A stretch of DNA of 64,000 nt from Azorhizobium caulinodans ORS 571. GTDB taxonomy: Bacteria > Pseudomonadota > Alphaproteobacteria > Rhizobiales > Xanthobacteraceae. Of this stretch, positions 60,094-64,000 are shown one piece after another (the first letter of the stretch is position 1; the number at the start of each line of letters is the position of its first letter). The stretch is taken from positions 1,121,501-1,185,500 of the forward strand of contig NC_009937.1 of the NCBI RefSeq assembly GCF_000010525.1, in the 5' to 3' direction. The position numbers were made by a program, and so were the translations under genes. The notes under the pieces were generated by a model. The model ran no database searches. It had not been told where the DNA came from and saw only the letters and a program-made list of their open reading frames with translations.

Positions 60094-60169
60094 TTGAGCC
60101 GCAGCGCCTGCGGCGTCCCGCCGGAGCACAATTCGCCCGACCCGCGCTGCGGACCGCCCCGGCTCGCAG

Positions 60170-61057
60170 ATGGTGATGCACGGCCACGAGGCTTGGACAG
60201 ACATGCGCAGCGAAAACCAGTTCACTCCGCAGCGGCGCGCACCGGTGGCCGTCGTGCTGGGCACGCAGGATGTGGCCTCGGCCGTCGCGCACCGCCTGTT
60301 CCATGCCGGCTACGGCGTCGTGCTCTCCCGCGATCCGGCCCAGCCGGTGCTGCGCCGGAGCATGAGCTTCGATGATGCGCTCGTCACCGGCTTCTCCGAG
60401 GTGATGGGCCTCTCCGCCCGTCCGGCCCACGCGCTGGTGGAAGTGCTGCGAGGGTTCACGGAACGCAGCGGCGTCATGGTGACTGCGCTGGAACTGGGGG
60501 ACCTGCTCTGCCTCGGCCTCATCGATCTGCTGGTGGATGCGCGCATGCGCATGCGCGGCCTCAAGGTGGATATCCGGCCTTATGCGCGCCTCTCCATCGG
60601 GCTCGGGCCGGGCTTCACGGCCGGGCGCAATGTGGATGTTGCCGTCGAGACGGCCCCCGATGCGATCGGGGTGCTGCGGGAAGGCAGCACGCGGGGTGCG
60701 GACGGTATAGCGTCCGAGTTGGGTGGGGTTGGCCGCGAGCGCTTCTCCCGCGCGCCGCTCGCCGGCATCTGGACCACCTCCCGAGCCATCGGTGACCGGG
60801 TCGCGCAGGGCGAGGTGATCGGCGCGTGCGGCGACATTCCGGTTTGCGCCTCCCTGGAGGGGCGGCTGCGCGGTCTGGTGCGCAGCGGCGTCGAGGTGCC
60901 GGCGGACCTGCGGCTGGCGGAGGTCGATCCACGGGGGGAGGGGGAGCCGAGCTGGCTGGGCTTCGGGCCACGGGGGCAGCGTATCGCGGATGCGACACTC
61001 GATGCGGTCGCCTCCATGGAGACCTTCCGCCTCGGCCTCGAGGGCGTGGCCCATTGA
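60170..61057 (+). CDS. YqeB/XdhC-like molybdenum-enzyme maturation protein
   Basis: 295 residues from ATG 60170; ATG 60203 (MRSENQFTPQRRAP) is also possible, and the recognisable part starts at RRAPVAVVLGTQDVASAVAH, a Rossmann-like motif. LFHAGYGVVLSRDPAQPVLR, RRSMSFDDALVTG and the later IGLGPGFTAGRNVDVAVET resemble the YqeB (EF2563) proteins of selenium-dependent molybdenum hydroxylase systems and, more distantly, XdhC. Those handle molybdenum cofactor or Mo-sulfur chemistry. Here it has a NifA-type promoter and is followed by modD, so a role in supplying or storing Mo for nitrogenase is inferred. Confidence 0.75.
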   Translation: MVMHGHEAWTDMRSENQFTPQRRAPVAVVLGTQDVASAVAHRLFHAGYGVVLSRDPAQPVLRRSMSFDDALVTGFSEVMGLSARPAHALVEVLRGFTERSGVMVTALELGDLLCLGLIDLLVDARMRMRGLKVDIRPYARLSIGLGPGFTAGRNVDVAVETAPDAIGVLREGSTRGADGIASELGGVGRERFSRAPLAGIWTTSRAIGDRVAQGEVIGACGDIPVCASLEGRLRGLVRSGVEVPADLRLAEVDPRGEGEPSWLGFGPRGQRIADATLDAVASMETFRLGLEGVAH

Positions 61058-61211
61058 GATGGGCCGCGGCGAGGAGCGACGCAAAGAGCCTTGTGCCGGG
61101 GCCGCGGGAATGAAAACCTTGGCATGGGTGCCGGCCGGCTTTGAGGTCGGTCCATTGGTCGGCGCCTGATCAGCAGTCGCCTTGTCGCGTACCGAGTGCG
61201 GGAGTTCTGAC

Positions 61212-62042
61212 ATGTGGTCGCCGGAGAAGATCGCGGCTCTTTTGGCCGAAGACGTGCCCTATGGCGACCTGACCACGGACCTGCTTGGCATCGGCAGCGC
61301 GCCGGCACGCATGGTGTTCCGCCTGCGGCAGGCGGGTGTCGTCGCGGGCGTTGAGGCGGCGGCGCAGCTCATCCGGGCGGCGGGCGGCGCGGCGGAGCTT
61401 CAGAGCGCGACCGGGGCGCGGGTGGAGGCCGGCACGGTGCTGCTGCGGGCGGAAGGCCCCGCTGGCGCGCTGCACCGGGGCTGGAAGGTGTCGCAGACGC
61501 TGGTGGAATATCTCTCCGGCATCGCCACTGCCACCGCGGCGCTGGTGGAGGCGGCCCGCGCGGTCAGTCCTCACATCGCCGTCGTCACCACGCGGAAAAC
61601 CTTTCCGGGCGTGAAGGCGGCGATGATCGAGGCCATCAAGGCCGGCGGTGCGCTGCCCCACCGCCTCGGGCTGTCGGAGACCGTGCTGGTCTTCCCCGAG
61701 CATCGCGCCTTCCTGCCCGACACGCTCGCCGCCCTCGCCCGGTTGAAGCGGGAGGCGCCGGAAAAGCGCGTGGTGGTGGAGGTGGACACGCTGGAGGGTG
61801 TCGAGGCCATCCTGCCGGCGGCACCCGACATTCTCCAGTGCGAGAAGATGGCGCCCGAGGGCATTGCCGAAGTGGTGGCTTTGGTGCGGGCGGCGGGCAT
61901 CGCCGTGAAGGTGGCGGCGGCCGGCGGCGTCAATGCCGGCAATGCCGCAGCCTATGCTGCCGCGGGTGCCGACATTCTGGTGACGTCGGCGCCGTACTGG
62001 GCCAAGCCCGCCGATGTGAAGGTGGTGCTCGAGCCCGCCTGA
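61212..62042 (+). CDS. modD: ModD, quinolinate phosphoribosyltransferase-like molybdenum protein
   Basis: 276 residues. Start at 61212 with GGGAG eight bases before. DVPYGDLTTDLLGIG opens the fold, with TTRKTFPGVKAAMIEAIKAG and HRLGLSETVLVFPEHRAFL as in ModD. These are homologues of NadC encoded with Mo transport genes, where the NadC-specific residues are partly changed (TRKTFPG for TRKTTPG). Its exact reaction is not known. It follows the YqeB-like gene by 154 bases on the same strand and converges with mop, so this corner is a molybdenum module. Confidence 0.85.
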   Translation: MWSPEKIAALLAEDVPYGDLTTDLLGIGSAPARMVFRLRQAGVVAGVEAAAQLIRAAGGAAELQSATGARVEAGTVLLRAEGPAGALHRGWKVSQTLVEYLSGIATATAALVEAARAVSPHIAVVTTRKTFPGVKAAMIEAIKAGGALPHRLGLSETVLVFPEHRAFLPDTLAALARLKREAPEKRVVVEVDTLEGVEAILPAAPDILQCEKMAPEGIAEVVALVRAAGIAVKVAAAGGVNAGNAAAYAAAGADILVTSAPYWAKPADVKVVLEPA

Positions 62043-62055
62043 GGACGGGCAGGGC

Positions 62056-62262
62056 CTACTTGCCGACGAGAATGCTGGAGGATTTGATGATGGCGACCAC
62101 GTCGTCGCCCACCTTCAGGTCCAGTTCCCGCACCGCGTCATCGGTGATGTGCGAAACGAGGACATTGCCGTTGCCGATGTCGATGGTCACCTTGCCGGAG
62201 ATCGGCCCGTGGTCCACCGAGACCACCTTGCCCTTGATCTGATTGCGCGCGCTGATCTTCAT
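62056..62262 (-). CDS. mop: Molbindin (single TOBE/Mop domain)
   Basis: 68 residues. MKISARNQIKGKVVSVDHGP, then VTIDIGNGNVLVSHITDDAV, is the classical Mop domain; KVGDDVVAIIKSSSILVG ends it. Mop proteins form hexamers that bind molybdate in the cytoplasm as a store or buffer. It stands 13 bases from the end of modD on the opposite strand. The upstream region has an AATATATC stretch that could be part of a -10 or ModE site, too short to call. Confidence 0.94.
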   Translation of the reverse strand: MKISARNQIKGKVVSVDHGPISGKVTIDIGNGNVLVSHITDDAVRELDLKVGDDVVAIIKSSSILVGK

Positions 62263-62351
62263 CGCTGCCCCCTGTTTGGGGGAAAGATATATTCAGCGGG
62301 GAATAGGAGGCAGCCGCCAAAGTGTCGCGCGGCCAGCCAGTGCCGTCCTTA

Positions 62352-63227
62352 TCAAGCGCTGGCGGGCTTGCGGCCGATGATGGCGAAGCGCAGGCGCGAG
62401 GACACGAAGTCGATCACCGCCACGGTGATCAGGATCATGATGATGATCACGCACACCTGGCTCATTTCCAGCGTGCGGATCAGCTCCGTGAGATAGCCGC
62501 CGATGCCGCCCGCCCCGACGATGCCGATGATGGTGGCCGAGCGGGTGTTGGATTCGAAGAAATAGAGGATCTGGCTGGCGATCACCGGCAGGATCTGCGG
62601 CACCAGCGCGAAGCGCACGCGGTGGAGCCCGCTGCCGCCCGAGGCGAGCACGCCCTCCACCGGTTTGCGGTCCGCCGCCTCGATGGCCTCCGAGAACAGC
62701 TTGCCGAAGGCGCCGAAATCCGCGCAGGCGATGGCGAGCGCGCCGGCGAAGGGGCCGAGACCCACCACATTGATCCACATGAGTGCCCAGATGAGCGTGT
62801 CCACCGAGCGCGAGACATCGAACACCCGACGCAGCGAGAAGTGGACGAAGATGTTCGGCACCACGTTCTTGGCCGCGAGGAAGGCCACCGGGAAGGCGAC
62901 GAGGGCGGCGGTGAGGGTGCCCAGGAAGGCGATGGCCAGCGTCTCGCCAAGCGCCTTCATGAAGGCCGGCAGGCGGCCGTGCGCATCGGGCGGGAACAGC
63001 AGCGAGAAGAAGAGGCCGAGGCGGCTCAGCCCCTGCCAGATGCGCTGGGGCGAGAAGTCCAGCGCCCAGAGCGCGAAGAGCGCGATGCCGACGATGATGC
63101 CGATGAAGGCTGCCGTCTTCAGTCGCCGCGCGGGATGGGCTCGGAAGGCGTCCGGATAGCGCGCGCGCATGGCCGCGACATCGGTTTCAAGCACCGGGCG
63201 CGGCGCGGTGGGGGAGGTGGCGGTCAC
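62352..63227 (-). CDS. phnE: Phosphonate-type ABC transporter permease (second)
   Basis: 291 residues. The GTG start at 63227 overlaps the stop of the preceding permease (GTGA); residues before MRARYPDAFRAHPARRLK are Pro/Thr-rich. About six helices with the permease signature in AFGKLFSEAIEAADRKPVEG and TIIGIVGAGGIGGYL. PhnE-type permeases import phosphonates or phosphite with PhnC and PhnD. Two permeases in a row suggest a heterodimeric channel. The binding protein and ATPase genes would lie beyond the window. Confidence 0.9.
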   Translation of the reverse strand: MTATSPTAPRPVLETDVAAMRARYPDAFRAHPARRLKTAAFIGIIVGIALFALWALDFSPQRIWQGLSRLGLFFSLLFPPDAHGRLPAFMKALGETLAIAFLGTLTAALVAFPVAFLAAKNVVPNIFVHFSLRRVFDVSRSVDTLIWALMWINVVGLGPFAGALAIACADFGAFGKLFSEAIEAADRKPVEGVLASGGSGLHRVRFALVPQILPVIASQILYFFESNTRSATIIGIVGAGGIGGYLTELIRTLEMSQVCVIIIMILITVAVIDFVSSRLRFAIIGRKPASA

Positions 63228-64000
63228 TGGCGCTGATCCTGAAAGAGCAGGCGGTGGCGGATGCGCTCGGTGCCAAGGTCGATGAGGATCACCGTGGCGA
63301 TGATCATCAGCAGGATGGCGCTTACGTCCGTGTAGTAGAAATTGCGGATCGCGGTCAGGAATTCCTGGCCGATGCCGCCGGCACCCACGAAGCCCAGCAC
63401 GCCCGCGCCGCGCACGTTGATCTCGAAGCGCAGCAGGCCGTAGGAGGCGAAGTTCGAGAGCACCTGCGGCACCACGCCGAAGCGCACCCGCTGCACCCAT
63501 GTGGCGCCGGTGGCGGTGAGGCCCTCCACGGGCTTCATGTCGATATTCTCCACCACCTCGGCGAACAGCTTGCCCAGCGCGCCGGCGGTGTGGATGGAGA
63601 TGGCGAGCACGCCCGGCACCGGCCCGAGGCCGAAGGCGAAGACGAAGATCAGCGCGAACACCACGTCCGGGACGGTGCGGCAGAATTCGAGGAAGCGGCG
63701 GGTGAGGAAGATCACCGCCTTGTTGCGCACGAGGTTCGCGGAGGCGAGGAAGCACAGCACGAAGCCGCCGATGGCGCCGAACAGCGTGCCGAGATAGGCC
63801 ATCAGGATGGTCTCGCCCAGAAGGCGCGCCCAGTTCTTCAGGTCCCAGTACCATGCGACGATATCCGCCCGCGGGGTCTCGGCGGAAATGGTCGGGATGG
63901 TCTTGGCGAGATAATCGGTGAAGTGCGCAATGTCCTTCAGGGCGCCCGGTTTCACCTCGGCGAACCATGCGGCGAGGAGAGCGAGCGCGGCCACCACCAC
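63224..64000 (-). CDS. phnE: Phosphonate-type ABC transporter permease (first), 5' end beyond window
   Basis: At least 258 residues. The window ends inside three consecutive GTG codons, so the true start is probably outside. FTDYLAKTIPTISAETPRAD and WYWDLKNWARLLGETILMAY precede a PhnE core with GALGKLFAEVVENIDMKPVE and GVLGFVGAGGIGQEFLTAIR. The neighbouring permease overlaps its stop. No sign of NifA control here. Confidence 0.88.
   Translation of the reverse strand: MVVAALALLAAWFAEVKPGALKDIAHFTDYLAKTIPTISAETPRADIVAWYWDLKNWARLLGETILMAYLGTLFGAIGGFVLCFLASANLVRNKAVIFLTRRFLEFCRTVPDVVFALIFVFAFGLGPVPGVLAISIHTAGALGKLFAEVVENIDMKPVEGLTATGATWVQRVRFGVVPQVLSNFASYGLLRFEINVRGAGVLGFVGAGGIGQEFLTAIRNFYYTDVSAILLMIIATVILIDLGTERIRHRLLFQDQRQ

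Larger units (their letters stand above)
59790..60169. promoter_or_regulatory. Divergent ahpC / YqeB-like control region
   Basis: 380 bases without a gene. It contains a sigma-54 promoter facing ahpC, one NifA site and a sigma-54 promoter facing the YqeB-like gene, the same plan as the nifH-sufE region. Other parts show nothing recognisable. Confidence 0.75.

Overview
The window is GC-rich, dense, almost wholly coding alphaproteobacterial chromosome. The gene content points to a free-living or facultatively symbiotic nitrogen fixer in Hyphomicrobiales, most like the Xanthobacter/Azorhizobium lineage: a dnaA-dnaN-recF-gyrB block next to rpsT, an AccD without zinc cysteines, a SciP cell-cycle regulator, an NdvA-type glucan exporter, a two-Ku/LigD end-joining locus, and an oxygen-sensitive NifA with a FixK box. 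The genus assignment is inference. I saw no rRNA, tRNA, CRISPR array or insertion sequence.

Layout. 1-4.1 kb: a partial D,D-carboxypeptidase, the glucan exporter and an unknown membrane protein. 4.1-10.1 kb: ku-ligD-ku, then argC behind a strong attenuator-like hairpin. 10.2-18.2 kb (minus strand): dnaA, dnaN, recF and gyrB, with an L,D-transpeptidase and a LysE-type exporter inserted. 18.2-19.2 kb: a long non-coding gap with an AT-richer, palindrome-bearing island, then rpsT. 19.8-29.3 kb: a complex-I-associated SDR, then trpF-trpB-trpA-accD-folC interrupted by a secreted small protein, a choloylglycine-hydrolase-family enzyme and an mctP carboxylate permease whose small DUF3311 partner looks frameshifted. 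29.4-40.3 kb: a soluble PAS-PAS chemoreceptor, two EamA exporters, a secreted triple-repeat protein, glyQ and glyS separated by two tandem MHS-type transporters, and sciP.

40.4-62.3 kb is a nitrogen-fixation island. On the minus strand lie nifH-nifD-nifK-nifE-nifN-nifX, a NifX-associated gene and fdxB. Divergent from nifH are sufE, then fdxN-sufB-sufC-sufD-sufS. Then, on the minus strand, come an LRV Fe-S protein, nifA, ahpD and ahpC. Divergent from ahpC are a YqeB/XdhC-like Mo-enzyme maturation protein and modD, followed by a convergent molbindin (mop). Two phosphonate-type permease genes close the window.

How it works together. Consensus NifA upstream activator sites (TGT-N10-ACA) and sigma-54 promoters (GG-N10-GC) can be read directly at five promoters: nifH, sufE, fdxN, ahpC and the YqeB-like gene. 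In two places (nifH/sufE and ahpC/yqeB-like) one activator site sits between two divergent sigma-54 promoters. This makes one NifA regulon covering nitrogenase structural and cofactor genes, a dedicated SUF Fe-S assembly line (no nifU or nifS in the window), a peroxiredoxin/AhpD pair and molybdenum handling. ahpC-ahpD-nifA-LRV are collinear, so NifA may also feed back on its own gene. nifA additionally has a FixK/FNR box for low-oxygen induction.
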